A stretch of 64,000 bases of DNA, taken from contig JAFEAO010000001.1 in NCBI GenBank assembly GCA_018266375.1, positions 215,079 to 279,078 on the forward strand, in the 5' to 3' direction. Numbering within the stretch: position 1 is the stretch's first letter; each line of letters starts with the position of its first letter. The stretch is from Bdellovibrionales bacterium (GTDB lineage Bacteria > Bdellovibrionota > UBA1018 > CAIMNF01). This document shows positions 20,549-29,592 of this stretch, piece after piece. A program made the translations under genes and the position numbers. The notes beneath the pieces were generated by a model, which worked only from the letters and a program-made list of their open reading frames with translations, did no database searches and was not told where the DNA came from.

Positions 20549-21604
20549 ATGAGAGACATCATCCGTTCACTCCTCCTACTTTTGACCATCTTAAACCCAG
20601 CCGCTCACGCCGCCATCATGGGGGACAAAGACTCGCGTATCGAAATGTACCAGCTTCCCGAAGACTGGAAAGCACTCGCTGGCGCAACCGTTGCGTTCTC
20701 CACTTCCTCTCACATCGTTAAGGTTTATAACGACTGGAAAACATTTTCAGGTGGCCGGTCACTTAAAGATTCGCCAATGGTCATTCCAAACGTCACTCCA
20801 AAACACCGCTTTGCCGACCAACCCAATATCGTCGATTGCACGGGTGTGATGGTCACTCAGGACATCATGATCACAGCTGCTCACTGTTTGCCCGAAAACG
20901 GCGACATAAACCAACTTTCTCATACTCAAGTCGTCGCGGGTTTAGGGTATGCAAGCGAGGACCAACTCAAGACAGATCCCCTGATGATTCCACTCAATGC
21001 GATTAACATTACCGAAATCGCACAACTTCTTTATGTTGGCACTCCCACACAGACCAACGCAGTGTCGGACTCCGACTTCGCTGTTGTACAACTCAAAAAG
21101 CCTTTGCTTGCGGTCAAACCCGTTACTTTGCAGCGCGGTTTCAAGGGTGATTATCAAACGCCAGTCGCGATCTTAGGTCACCAACTCAGTCTTCCTTTGA
21201 AAGCCGATCTCGAAGGTAAAGTTGCCGTTGCTACGGATGCGAGTCAAAAAATCGCACTCATGTTCATGGACACCGGTGGCGGAAATTCAGGAGGTCCCAT
21301 CTTTGACCCAAAAACAAAATCGCTGATCGGCTTACTCATTGCATCAGGCGGTCGAGACTGGCTGGATTGCGATGCGCCTGGGGACGACGGAGTGAGCCAT
21401 TCACAATACTCTTGCGAATCCCACCGGCCCGAAACCGTTGAGCAACTTGAGAATGCCCCTCAAGCCAAACGCAAACTTATAAAACAATTCTGGGCCAGGT
21501 ATCCCTCCGGTATCATAACCGCCTGGGCGTCGCGCGTAATTCGCGTGGATCAGATCATGGACAAGCTAACTGAACTCGGCATCAAGTACGATGAACTAAA
21601 ATAG
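20549..21604 (+). CDS. Secreted trypsin-like serine protease
   Basis: 351 residues with a Sec signal peptide (MRDIIRSLLLLLTILNPAAHA). Chymotrypsin-fold triad in order: His in MITAAHCLP, Asp in VSDSDFAVVQLKK, Ser in DTGGGNSGGPIFD. The oxyanion sequence G-N-S-G-G-P and lack of a propeptide cleavage site fit V8/glutamyl-endopeptidase-like S1 enzymes. Two Cys in the C-terminal third (DWLDCDAPGD, YSCES) may form a disulfide. It shares only fold with the lipoprotein protease at 8174. It stands alone between serA and a bidirectional terminator. Confidence 0.85.
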   Translation: MRDIIRSLLLLLTILNPAAHAAIMGDKDSRIEMYQLPEDWKALAGATVAFSTSSHIVKVYNDWKTFSGGRSLKDSPMVIPNVTPKHRFADQPNIVDCTGVMVTQDIMITAAHCLPENGDINQLSHTQVVAGLGYASEDQLKTDPLMIPLNAINITEIAQLLYVGTPTQTNAVSDSDFAVVQLKKPLLAVKPVTLQRGFKGDYQTPVAILGHQLSLPLKADLEGKVAVATDASQKIALMFMDTGGGNSGGPIFDPKTKSLIGLLIASGGRDWLDCDAPGDDGVSHSQYSCESHRPETVEQLENAPQAKRKLIKQFWARYPSGIITAWASRVIRVDQIMDKLTELGIKYDELK

Positions 21605-21614
21605 TAAACAAAAA

Positions 21615-21641
21615 GAGCCTGGACCGATCCGATCCAGGCTC
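21615..21641. terminator. Bidirectional intrinsic terminator between protease gene and lon
   Basis: Perfect 9-bp stem GAGCCTGGA/TCCAGGCTC with a 9-nt loop. On the minus strand it is followed at once by CTTTTTGTTT, a good T-run for ending lon. On the plus strand the T-run (ATTTTTG) is about ten nt away, so it is weaker for the protease gene. Confidence 0.85.
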
Positions 21642-21666
21642 CATTCCGTAAATTTTTGTAAGTCTG

Positions 21667-24201
21667 TTAGTGCTTAATTGTTGCGCCTCGTTTTTCTTTA
21701 GTAGGCTTTTCGATCAGGGCCGCTGGCACTTCGCCCACGACACCGGCCTTCGCCAAGAACTCGCTCGGTTTTTCCAAGTTGAGCGCGACGCGCAACACTT
21801 GGTCGACGTGATCCACGGGGATGATCTGTACGCCCGCCTTGATTTCGTCCGGGATCTTTTTAAGATCAGCGACGTTATCTTTCGGGATGATCACGGTCTT
21901 AATGCCTGAGATTTTAGCCGCAAGCAATTTTTCTTTCAGACCGCCGATCGGAAGCACGCGCCCACGCAAGGTCACCTCACCGGTCATCGCAACATCTCGT
22001 TTGACTGGGATTTTAGTGAGCGCCGAAGTGATCGCGGTCGTCATCGTGATACCTGCAGACGGACCGTCCTTGGGTACCGCGCCTTCCGGTACGTGCAAGT
22101 GGATATCGATGTTTTGATAGAAGTCCGGGCTTAAGCCCAAAGCTTCCGCGCGCGAGCGAACGTATGACATTGCCGTCGTCGCCGACTCTTGCATCACATC
22201 ACCGAGCTTACCCGTGATTTTCACGGCACCCTTACCTGGAACGACCGACACTTCGATTTGGAGCATCTCGCCACCCATCTCGGTGTAAGCCAACCCGTTG
22301 GTGAGACCCACTTCGTGGTTTTCTTCGAGTTTGTTCTGAAGGTAACGTGCAGGTCCGAGCAATTCCTCGAGATCGTCCGAGCGCACCCGGATTGGACTGG
22401 CCGTTACGGATTTCTTGGACTTCACGGCCTCAAGACGGGCATCGACCAACTTCTTCGCCACCTTACGGCAGAGAGTCGCGATCAAGCGTTCCATGTTACG
22501 GACGCCGGCTTCACGAGTGTACAGGCGGATCACGCCGCGAAGAGCTTCGTCGTCGACGGTAATGTCCTCGGTCTTAAGGCCGTGCTGTTCCATTTGCTTC
22601 GGAAGCAAGTATTTTTTCGCGATATTGAACTTCTCGATCTCAGTGTAACCCGAAATGTTGATGATCTCCATACGATCGAGGAGCGGACGAGGTACGCCCG
22701 AGAGAGAATTCGCGGTCAGCACGAACATCACTTTCGAGAGATCGTAGTCCACTTCGAGGTAGTGATCGCCGAAATTATGGTTTTGTTCCGGGTCGAGCAC
22801 TTCGAGGAGAGCCGAAGACGGGTCACCGCGGAAATCCATGCTCATCTTATCCACTTCGTCCAAGAGGAACACCGGGTTCGATGAACCCGCTTTTTTCAGG
22901 GATTGAATGATTTTTCCCGGGAGTGCGCCGACGTAGGTGCGACGGTGTCCACGTATCTCGGCCTCGTCTCTCACGCCACCCATCGAAGCGCGGATGAATT
23001 TTTTATTCAAAGCTCGGGAAATGGATTTTGCAAGCGATGTCTTACCTACGCCTGGGGGCCCAAGGAAGCAGAGGATCTGGCCCTTGGAGTTTTCAGTAAG
23101 GGTTCTGACCGCAAGATACTCGAGCAAACGCTCTTTCACATCGTCTAGACCGTAGTGGTCTTCGTTCAAGATATCTTCAGCTGCGCCCAAGTCATTGCTA
23201 TCTTCAGTGTACTCGCCCCAAGGAAGTGTGATCAACCAATCGATGTAGTTGCGCACGACGGTCGCCTCGGCGGACATCGGCGACATCATCTTCAGCTTTT
23301 TGACCTCCTTTATGGCTTTCTCTCTCGCCTCTTTACTCATGGCCTTGGACTTGATCTGTTTTTCGATCGCCATGATCTCGGCTTTGAATTCGTCTTTCTC
23401 GCCCAGCTCTTTCTGAATGGCCTGCATTTGCTCATTCAAATAGTATTCTTTCTGTGACTTCTCCATCTGCTTCTTCACGCGCGTGCGGATACGGCGTTCG
23501 ACTTGAAGAATTTCGATTTCACCCTGCATGAGCTCGAGCAATTTTTCGAGACGCTTGGTCGGATCGGTGATTTCAAGCACCGCTTGCTTGTCTTCGAAAC
23601 GAAGATTCAAGTGAGCGACGATCACGTCACCCAAGCGAGAAGGATCTTCGATCCCGTTCACACTCATGAGCATTTCAGGCGGGATGCGCTTGTTGAGTTT
23701 TACGTAGTTTTCGAAGGTCGCTTTCAGAGAGCGAACAAGTGCTTCAGTCTCGACGCCCTTTTCAGAGCCTTCGTTGATGACTTCGACTTCGGCGACGATC
23801 ATGTTTTCGCCATCGTCAAATTTCAGCATCTTCGCGCGACGCTTACCCTCGATCAACACTTTTACCGTATTGTCCGGAAGCCGAAGAATCTGGAGAATGG
23901 TGCCGAGAGTACCGATCTGGAAAATATCTTTCTCGCCCGGATTGACAGTGGTCGCTTGCTTTTGTGCGACCAAGAAGAGTTCCTTCTTTTTTTCGACGCA
24001 TTCTTCGAGAGCGTGAATTGATTTTTCACGGCCTACGAAGAGTGGAACCACCATGTGTGGAAACACGATGACTTCGCGTAGTGGAAGTACTGGAACTATG
24101 AATTTTTCTGTTTTACTGGATTTGCTCATCTGGGATATGCGCAAAGAACCGGATGGTGAGGGTATTCGAAGAGCCCGGTCCTTAGACTCCTTCCTAACCA
24201 T
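21667..24201 (-). CDS. lon: ATP-dependent protease Lon
   Basis: 844 residues from the ATG at 24201, which has GGTG about 6 nt upstream; an internal ATG at 24129 ([10 protein letters not shown]) would give 820 residues. N-terminal substrate domain with [23 protein letters not shown]+ core with Walker [14 protein letters not shown] and Walker B V-F-L-L-D-E-V-D, and a C-terminal protease domain with the catalytic Ser in [11 protein letters not shown] and Lys in [11 protein letters not shown]. It degrades misfolded and regulatory proteins in the cytosol. It lies 131 nt after the ATP-grasp gene, in the same direction as clpP-clpX. Confidence 0.96.
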   Translation of the reverse strand: MVRKESKDRALRIPSPSGSLRISQMSKSSKTEKFIVPVLPLREVIVFPHMVVPLFVGREKSIHALEECVEKKKELFLVAQKQATTVNPGEKDIFQIGTLGTILQILRLPDNTVKVLIEGKRRAKMLKFDDGENMIVAEVEVINEGSEKGVETEALVRSLKATFENYVKLNKRIPPEMLMSVNGIEDPSRLGDVIVAHLNLRFEDKQAVLEITDPTKRLEKLLELMQGEIEILQVERRIRTRVKKQMEKSQKEYYLNEQMQAIQKELGEKDEFKAEIMAIEKQIKSKAMSKEAREKAIKEVKKLKMMSPMSAEATVVRNYIDWLITLPWGEYTEDSNDLGAAEDILNEDHYGLDDVKERLLEYLAVRTLTENSKGQILCFLGPPGVGKTSLAKSISRALNKKFIRASMGGVRDEAEIRGHRRTYVGALPGKIIQSLKKAGSSNPVFLLDEVDKMSMDFRGDPSSALLEVLDPEQNHNFGDHYLEVDYDLSKVMFVLTANSLSGVPRPLLDRMEIINISGYTEIEKFNIAKKYLLPKQMEQHGLKTEDITVDDEALRGVIRLYTREAGVRNMERLIATLCRKVAKKLVDARLEAVKSKKSVTASPIRVRSDDLEELLGPARYLQNKLEENHEVGLTNGLAYTEMGGEMLQIEVSVVPGKGAVKITGKLGDVMQESATTAMSYVRSRAEALGLSPDFYQNIDIHLHVPEGAVPKDGPSAGITMTTAITSALTKIPVKRDVAMTGEVTLRGRVLPIGGLKEKLLAAKISGIKTVIIPKDNVADLKKIPDEIKAGVQIIPVDHVDQVLRVALNLEKPSEFLAKAGVVGEVPAALIEKPTKEKRGATIKH

Positions 24202-24332
24202 TATTTCACCACAGATTTCTAGATTCGTGTGAACTTTCTTTATTCAAATATAAACGGTAACTGAGGCAAAAAATTTTGTGATTTTAGCTGCTTGACAGCT
24301 GTAATAATCGGCCCATGTGGTGCACTGTGATA

Positions 24333-25205
24333 CTAAATTAAAGAATTGAGCGCACTCACGAAGTTCGCAGAAGCTAGTTCCGTCGATGTACCAAAAAAGA
24401 GCATCGGCTCGATGAGTTCGAGCTCCATGAGCACAGGCCCTCCGGAAGTTTGAATGAAATCAACGCGTGCGACAAGCAAAGGGTCTGGAACTTTCTGTAA
24501 GACGCGCTCGCCGAACTGGATTTCCGCCTCAGTCGGCACATAAGCGCGCTTCGTTCCACCGTAAGCTTCTTGCACGCGAAAGTCCCCGCCCTTCGGGCTT
24601 TTCACGACCGCATGACTGAATTTTTTGCCGAAGAAATTCAAAGAAATTTCACCCGTCGAAATTTCGGGGAGATAAGGTTGAATCAAATAATCGCGACCGC
24701 TTGCCTGTGACTGCAGTAGCGCCGCTGATAATTCATAGCGTTTAACACGACTCAATCCTTCGGAAGTAGCGCTGATCGCCGGCTTGAAAATCCACTCTTC
24801 GACACGCATTAAAGCCAAATCGTGCTCGATTTCTCGCAAGGAATCCGTGGGTTTCAGCATCCAAGTCGACACGACCGGCACTCCCCGTTCCAAAAGATCA
24901 AGCAGATAGGATTTATGTGAGTTCCATTTCAAAATCGAAAATGGGTTGAATAACGGTGAAACCAGGGATATCGCTTCCATTCGTTCCAAAAACTCGTCGC
25001 AGCGCTGGGTATAATCCCAAGTCGTGCGAACCATCACAGCGTCGAACTTTTCGGATGGATTAAAGCGATTCCATGCCACTAGCCGTACGGAATACCCCTG
25101 GCGCTCGAGTTCGGTCACAAGAAAATCATCGTCTTGCGCGAGTTTCCCGTCCGGATGGGCAAAGATGTCCTCACAAGTGAGTAAACAAACCCGTTTCTTC
25201 AACAT
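24333..25205 (-). CDS. ATP-grasp domain protein, RimK/DcsG-like
   Basis: 290 residues. The first ~95 residues look like a pre-ATP-grasp domain (LLTCEDIFAHPDGKLAQDDD, then V-R-T-T-W-D-Y). ATP-grasp features follow: Lys in EWIFKPAISATSEG, R-D-Y-L-I-Q-P-Y-L-P-E-I around 170, and acidic metal residues in VLMELELIEPMLFF near 270. Proteins of this group form amide bonds between an acyl phosphate and an amine; the product is not predictable. It starts 9 nt after clpX ends, so it is part of the clpP-clpX transcript. A glutathione-synthetase-like or peptide-modifying role are both open. Confidence 0.75.
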   Translation of the reverse strand: MLKKRVCLLTCEDIFAHPDGKLAQDDDFLVTELERQGYSVRLVAWNRFNPSEKFDAVMVRTTWDYTQRCDEFLERMEAISLVSPLFNPFSILKWNSHKSYLLDLLERGVPVVSTWMLKPTDSLREIEHDLALMRVEEWIFKPAISATSEGLSRVKRYELSAALLQSQASGRDYLIQPYLPEISTGEISLNFFGKKFSHAVVKSPKGGDFRVQEAYGGTKRAYVPTEAEIQFGERVLQKVPDPLLVARVDFIQTSGGPVLMELELIEPMLFFGTSTELASANFVSALNSLI

Positions 25206-25214
25206 GTGCCGACT

Positions 25215-26501
25215 TCACGCGGTCTCAGTTTTACTTTGGTCGTGCATGATCAAAGGTTTTTCACCTTTGGTGATCGAGTCTCGGGTCAAAATCACCTTCT
25301 TGACCGTCGAATCGTTCGGAAGGTCGTACATCACGTCGAGCATCGATTGCTCGAGGATCGCTCGCAGACCGCGGGCGCCGGTATTACGTTTGATCGCTTC
25401 TTTCGCGATCGCTTCGAGAGCGCCATTTTCGAACTCGAGCTGAACTCCATCGTACTCAAGAAGTTTAGTGTATTGCTTCGTGAGGGCGTTCTTCGGCTGA
25501 GTAAGAATATTCATGAGTGCCGATTCGTCGAGCTCGTCGAGAGTAGCGATGATCGGTACCCGGCCGATGAACTCGGGGATCATCCCGAATTTCACCAAGT
25601 CTTCCGGTTCCGATTGCGCGAACAATTTCGAGATCGTGAGATCTTCTTTGGTCGTCACGTTAGCGCTGATCCCGAGACTGCGCTTGCCCTTGCGTTGAGC
25701 CACGATTTTATCGAGACCCACGAATGCCCCTCCCACGATGAAGAGAATGTTGCGGGTGTCGACTTGAATAAACTCTTGCTGAGGATGCTTGCGGCCACCC
25801 TTGGGAGGGATGTTGGCAATCGTGCCTTCCATGAGCTTAAGCAGCGCTTGTTGCACGCCCTCGCCGCTCACGTCGCGGGTGATCGAAGGGTTTTCGCTCT
25901 TACGTGAGATCTTATCAATTTCGTCGATGTAAACGATACCACGTTGAGCTTTCTCAACGTTGTTCTCCGCGTTTTGGAGCAAATTCAGAATAATGTTCTC
26001 GACGTCTTCACCCACGTAACCCGCTTCCGTGAGGGTCGTCGCATCCGCGATCGCAAACGGCACATTCAACACGCGCGCAAGCGACTCGGCAAGAAGGGTT
26101 TTACCCGAGCCGGTCGGACCCACGAGGAGAATGTTCGACTTGGAAAGTTCAACGCCGGATTTGTCGCCTTTTTTCAAAGTCGTTTGATGTTGAATACGCT
26201 TGTAGTGGTTGTAAACCGCGACCGAAAGAATACGCTTCGCGCGATCTTGCCCGATGACGTAATCGTCCAAGAAAGTTTTGATCTCGGACGGTTTCGGAAG
26301 GGCGCTGCCGCTCGGACCCACGCCCGTCGCAGCCGTGCCTTTTTGACCTTCTTCGCGAATGATGTCGTTACAAAGATCGATGCACTCGTCGCAGATGTAC
26401 ACGCTTGGGCCCGCGATCAGTTTTTTAACTTCACGTTGACTTTTACCGCAAAAAGAGCAGGTCAAATTACCGAAACCACTGCCGTACTTTGGTGTATCCA
26501 T
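25215..26501 (-). CDS. clpX: ATP-dependent Clp protease ATP-binding subunit ClpX
   Basis: 428 residues, normal size. N-terminal zinc-binding domain with Cys at ~15, 18, 37 and 40 (LTCSFCGK...[10 protein letters not shown]), AAA+ domain with Walker [14 protein letters not shown], Walker [10 protein letters not shown], the pore G-Y-V-G loop, and the I-G-F-like ClpP-docking region. It unfolds tagged substrates and feeds them to ClpP. Its start is 6 nt after clpP; the gene order clpP-clpX is the usual one, but no trigger-factor gene precedes it. Confidence 0.96.
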   Translation of the reverse strand: MDTPKYGSGFGNLTCSFCGKSQREVKKLIAGPSVYICDECIDLCNDIIREEGQKGTAATGVGPSGSALPKPSEIKTFLDDYVIGQDRAKRILSVAVYNHYKRIQHQTTLKKGDKSGVELSKSNILLVGPTGSGKTLLAESLARVLNVPFAIADATTLTEAGYVGEDVENIILNLLQNAENNVEKAQRGIVYIDEIDKISRKSENPSITRDVSGEGVQQALLKLMEGTIANIPPKGGRKHPQQEFIQVDTRNILFIVGGAFVGLDKIVAQRKGKRSLGISANVTTKEDLTISKLFAQSEPEDLVKFGMIPEFIGRVPIIATLDELDESALMNILTQPKNALTKQYTKLLEYDGVQLEFENGALEAIAKEAIKRNTGARGLRAILEQSMLDVMYDLPNDSTVKKVILTRDSITKGEKPLIMHDQSKTETA

Positions 26502-26507
26502 GTTTCT

Positions 26508-27206
26508 CTATGCTCCCCGCTTTTCGACCACTTTGTCGATCAAACCGTATTGTGCAGCTTCCATCGCGGACAAATAATTATCTCTATCGGTATCTTTCGC
26601 GATTTGCTCGACCGATTTACCAGTGTGCTTCGCAAGAGACTCGTTCAAGCGCTTTTTGAGATAGAGCACTTCTTTTGCCTGAATCTCGACATCCGATGCT
26701 TGCCCGCGCGCGCCGCCGAGCGGCTGGTGGATCATGATACGTGCGTTTGGCAGGCTGAAACGCTTGCCTTTTGTGCCCGCTGAAAGCAGGAACGCGCCCA
26801 TGCTGGCCGCCATGCCGATGCAATAAGTAGCGACGTCACATTGGATGAAATTCATGATGTCGTAGATGCCGAGGCCTGCATATACGGAGCCCCCCGGCGA
26901 GTTGATATAAAAGTGAATGTCTTTGTCCGGATCGTTCGACTCCAAGAAGAACATTTGCGCGATCAAAAGGTTAGCAACAGTGTCGTTAACTTCGGTACCG
27001 AGGAAAATAATACGATCGATGAGAAGACGGGAATAGATGTCGTACTGGCGTTCGCCGCGCGCGGTTTGCTCGACGACGATCGGGTTTGGAATGTACGCCT
27101 GCGGATTCGCGAGTGCGGACGCAGGAACAGCTTCCAAATTAAAGCCCACCAAATCAGGTTGAACTAAGCTAGATGGAACTTTTGGACGGGCCGGGTGGAT
27201 GAACAT
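26508..27206 (-). CDS. clpP: ATP-dependent Clp protease proteolytic subunit ClpP (N-terminally extended)
   Basis: 232 residues. Catalytic triad Ser135 (GMAASMGAF), His160 (MIHQP), Asp209 (DTDRDN), each exactly 38 residues above the E. coli mature numbering (97/122/171). The sequence before the conserved [19 protein letters not shown] is therefore ~38 residues, against a 14-residue propeptide in E. coli. No internal ATG/GTG offers a shorter start, only a TTG near residue 24, so the extension is probably a longer propeptide. Partner of ClpX downstream. Confidence 0.96.
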   Translation of the reverse strand: MFIHPARPKVPSSLVQPDLVGFNLEAVPASALANPQAYIPNPIVVEQTARGERQYDIYSRLLIDRIIFLGTEVNDTVANLLIAQMFFLESNDPDKDIHFYINSPGGSVYAGLGIYDIMNFIQCDVATYCIGMAASMGAFLLSAGTKGKRFSLPNARIMIHQPLGGARGQASDVEIQAKEVLYLKKRLNESLAKHTGKSVEQIAKDTDRDNYLSAMEAAQYGLIDKVVEKRGA

Positions 27207-27324
27207 AATCGAGCTCTCTTTCTAGAGTATTACTCTAAGTCTACGACTTCATTTCCCTATCGGTTATTTTAAATCACCCTTGAAGCAAAAGCGAGGCGGG
27301 CAATTTTGCCGATAGGAGTTCTAT

Positions 27325-27352
27325 CGATGGTGGCGCATGCGGTCATGTCAAG
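27325..27352 (-). promoter_or_regulatory. Sigma-32-like promoter candidate upstream of clpP
   Basis: On the minus strand CTTGACA is followed after 13 nt by CACCATCG, near the heat-shock consensus CTTGAAA-N(11-16)-CCCCATNT. It lies about 120 nt before the clpP start, with an imperfect CGATAG/CTATCG hairpin just downstream. Confidence 0.35.
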
Positions 27353-27382
27353 AGGTACACGCGAAATGATCTCTATCCCCAC

Positions 27383-27610
27383 TTAATGAGGAGTCTGAGA
27401 TTGATTGATTTCGTCGTTAATCGTTTCTAGATAATTAAGAAGCGCTGCTCTCAGTTGCTCGAGCGACAATTCGTTGACGGTACCGTTTGCCGTACCGAGG
27501 AACCCGGATATCTCAGTGTTGAGATAATCTTCGGGCAGTCCTGTCATTTGTACTACTTCCTGTAGAACTGCGGCTCCTTCTGGAGGCGCGCTTTTGCGTT
27601 CCTTCGCCAT
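27383..27610 (-). CDS. Small conserved-looking acidic protein, function unknown
   Basis: 75 residues from the ATG at 27610, fixed by a full AGGAGG Shine-Dalgarno; the longer frame up to 27685 has no such site. Sequence MAKERKSAPPEGAAVLQEVV then a helical segment (GLPEDYLNTEIS, LEQLRAALLNYLETINDEIN). It looks like a compact helical bundle of the adaptor/regulator size class. It lies upstream of clpP with a 176-nt gap containing the sigma-32-like site, so a link with Clp is possible but only positional. Confidence 0.65.
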   Translation of the reverse strand: MAKERKSAPPEGAAVLQEVVQMTGLPEDYLNTEISGFLGTANGTVNELSLEQLRAALLNYLETINDEINQSQTPH

Positions 27611-27719
27611 ATTTCCTCCTGAAACCCGACATCCATGGGTTCCAAATCCCACACTCATTTCATCGTCTGAGACCGAAGTTTGCAACTGAAATCTTTTACG
27701 AACTTTGTTTAAATGAGAT

Positions 27720-28229
27720 ATGGCAAAAAACTCTCAACTCGAACCAAAGTCTCCCGATGAATCCGCCGTGACCATGACCGAATTGGTACTGCCTCAACAC
27801 ACCAACGCACTCGGCAGCATCTTCGGCGGGACCGTCATGGCCTGGATCGATATCGCAGGCGCGATCTCAGCCGGCAAGCACGCACGCTGCACCGTCGTCA
27901 CCGCTTCGATCGATGCGCTTCATTTCATCTCGCCAATCAAACTCGGTCACGTGGTCGAGATCAAAGCTTGCGTAAACTCTACCGGCCGTACCTCGATGGA
28001 GGTCGGCGTACGCGTGGACTCCGAAAACCCGCTCACCGGCGAAAGATTCCATAGTGTGAGTGCTTACATGACTTTCGTCGCGCTCGGCTCGGATGGAAGG
28101 CCTCGTCAAGTCGCTCCAATTGGCCCGCAAACCGAATCCGAAAAACGCCGTTTTCAAGCGGCGGGACGTCGCCGGTCTTCCCGCATGAAGCTCGCCGAGG
28201 AGCTCAAGAACGAGCAGCTGAAGAAGTAA
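27720..28229 (+). CDS. Acyl-CoA thioesterase, hotdog fold (YciA-like)
   Basis: 169 residues. Typical hotdog sequence: LVLPQHTNALGSIFGGTVMA (substrate loop with conserved N-x-x-G-x-x-F-G-G), I-D-I-A-G-A-I-S-A (central helix with catalytic Asp), and V-V-T-A-S-I-D-A-L-H-F strand. The family hydrolyses acyl-CoA esters in the cytosol; chain-length preference is unknown. The C-terminal ~35 residues are basic and charged. It is followed 4 nt later by the 28234 gene, so they are likely an operon. Confidence 0.87.
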   Translation: MAKNSQLEPKSPDESAVTMTELVLPQHTNALGSIFGGTVMAWIDIAGAISAGKHARCTVVTASIDALHFISPIKLGHVVEIKACVNSTGRTSMEVGVRVDSENPLTGERFHSVSAYMTFVALGSDGRPRQVAPIGPQTESEKRRFQAAGRRRSSRMKLAEELKNEQLKK

Positions 28230-28233
28230 CTTT

Positions 28234-28704
28234 ATGAGCGCGAACGTCGACACCAGTTTTTTCGGAATTCACGAAGATATTATCCTCACGAAAGAAGGCG
28301 TCTGGCTCTCGAACGGCGAGGAGATTACCCATCCCGGCACCGTGATCGGATTTTCACGCAACATCTACCGCTGTACAGAGGGCTTTGAGATCCGTCTCGG
28401 CCTAGAGCACAAGGTGTTTCACGCCGAAGACACGATCTATTTTGTGACCAGGCTCGAAGGTAATACGCAAACCGGCTTCAACCTGAGACTTAACGATGGG
28501 CGCATGGAAAAACTCGATACCGGCACCCTCAATTACAAACCAGGCCGGCTCACTTGCAAAGTTTTACACCCGAATGAGAAAACCCATGAAGAAGCAAAGT
28601 TCTTGACCGGCGCCTATTACGAACTCCTAAAGCACGTCGAGAAAACGGCGAAGGGCTTTGAAGTCACGATCGAAGGAAAAACGATCCTTTTATCGGACCG
28701 CTGA
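28234..28704 (+). CDS. Conserved hypothetical protein (DUF1285-like pattern)
   Basis: 156 residues. The N-terminal half (DIILTKEGVWLSNGEEITHP, then C-T-E-G-F-E-I-R-L-G-L-E and A-E-D-T-I-Y-F-V) resembles the order seen in the DUF1285 family, where a 'dG-W-..-G-..-I' start is followed by a 'VeD-pF' strand. That match is by eye and weak. All-beta predicted, no catalytic motif. Co-transcribed with the thioesterase; its 3' end overlaps the convergent gene at 28690 by 15 nt. Confidence 0.6.
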   Translation: MSANVDTSFFGIHEDIILTKEGVWLSNGEEITHPGTVIGFSRNIYRCTEGFEIRLGLEHKVFHAEDTIYFVTRLEGNTQTGFNLRLNDGRMEKLDTGTLNYKPGRLTCKVLHPNEKTHEEAKFLTGAYYELLKHVEKTAKGFEVTIEGKTILLSDR

Positions 28705-29034
28705 ATCGAGCGTGTAGCTCACCCAGAACAAGTGATCCGGAGACATCATCATCACTTGAATCGGAATTTGATTTTCAAGCACGGAGTTGGGCTGTTGAAG
28801 CCATTCCTGCTGAGTTTCCGCTTCAGGACGAAGCTTTTGAAGCGAGGCATGGATCGAAACCAGCGCGACCACGTTCTCAAGGCCCGGCGGGACGGACGGT
28901 AGCTCGTCGATCGCCTCGGGTTTCAAACCCATGTACTTCGACAAAACCTGAAGCGGCGTGTGCGACACTTTAGCGAGCTCGTCGTTGGTGAGAGCCCAGT
29001 CGATTTGAATTTTTCGAAGTTTCTGGACGATCAT
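28690..29034 (-). CDS. Xre/MbcA/ParS-like antitoxin-type protein
   Basis: 114 residues. N-terminal half looks like a small helix-turn-helix (LTNDELAKVSHTPLQVLSKYM). The C-terminal half has the Xre-MbcA-ParS toxin-binding signature: a helical segment ending in E-W-L-Q-Q-P-N-S-V-L-E-N-Q-I-P-I-Q-V-M (the W-L-..-P-N-..-L-..-P pattern). Such proteins usually neutralise a RES-domain toxin, but no RES gene is adjacent. Its ATG overlaps the TGA of the upstream Rrf2 gene (4 nt), so the two are translated from one message. Confidence 0.65.
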   Translation of the reverse strand: MIVQKLRKIQIDWALTNDELAKVSHTPLQVLSKYMGLKPEAIDELPSVPPGLENVVALVSIHASLQKLRPEAETQQEWLQQPNSVLENQIPIQVMMMSPDHLFWVSYTLDSAVR

Positions 29035-29462
29035 TTTAAGTCTTTCATTCTAATCTTTGAGACCAGTTGCGAGAGTTTGATCTTCGAGAGGTGCTGAACC
29101 ACGCTGTCTTCAACGCCGTCGAAAACGTCGTCGATAATTTTGCCCATCGAGCAGCTCACCGGACAGCCTTGATCCGGACTCTTTTCAACCCGATCAAGCA
29201 ACGGACGATCCATCGAAGCGAGGTAAATTTCTTTGAGAGTGATCTGATCCGGACATTTCGATAATTGCACTCCACCCGACTTGCCGCGCCTGGCTTCCAC
29301 GAGCCCCGCTTGGGTCAAACGCGCCATCAACCGGCGTACAAAGGTCGGATTGGTCCGGATACTTCTTGCCAAAGTTTCGGAATTTTCCTTACCCTGACAC
29401 TCGCGACTGAATGCGAGCGCGGTCAGGATGTGAATCGATACTGAAAATCGTGTGTCGAGCAC
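29031..29462 (-). CDS. Rrf2-family transcriptional regulator
   Basis: 143 residues from a GTG start at 29462, the position expected for the family N-terminus (RFSVSIHILTALAF). Winged helix-turn-helix with NPTFVRRLMARLTQAGLVEA and the R-G-K-S-G-G-V wing. Cysteines lie in DQGCPVSCSMGK plus one earlier in S-K-C-P-D; IscR uses three Cys for a [2Fe-2S] cluster, so this one may sense Fe-S, NO or redox but its Cys spacing differs. Coupled to the Xre/MbcA/ParS-like gene downstream. Only a weak GAGGGA lies 14 nt before the start. Confidence 0.85.
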   Translation of the reverse strand: MLDTRFSVSIHILTALAFSRECQGKENSETLARSIRTNPTFVRRLMARLTQAGLVEARRGKSGGVQLSKCPDQITLKEIYLASMDRPLLDRVEKSPDQGCPVSCSMGKIIDDVFDGVEDSVVQHLSKIKLSQLVSKIRMKDLK

Positions 29463-29592
29463 GGTTAAATACTATCCCTCAAAATGTGATTCGTAAAGGT
29501 ACGTTTAACAGAAGTAGGAGCATTTGAGTGCGATTCAGAACATTTTCACCTCAAACCATGAATCCCTATCTTCGGACGACAAGTAGATCGGA

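Noticed and set aside
22189..22884. 231-residue plus-strand frame inside lon
   Set aside because: Antisense of a highly conserved gene, no start site, composition of a shadow frame.
27207..27382. Trigger factor or tRNA gene upstream of clpP
   Set aside because: Only a 176-nt gap exists; no coding frame or cloverleaf was found.
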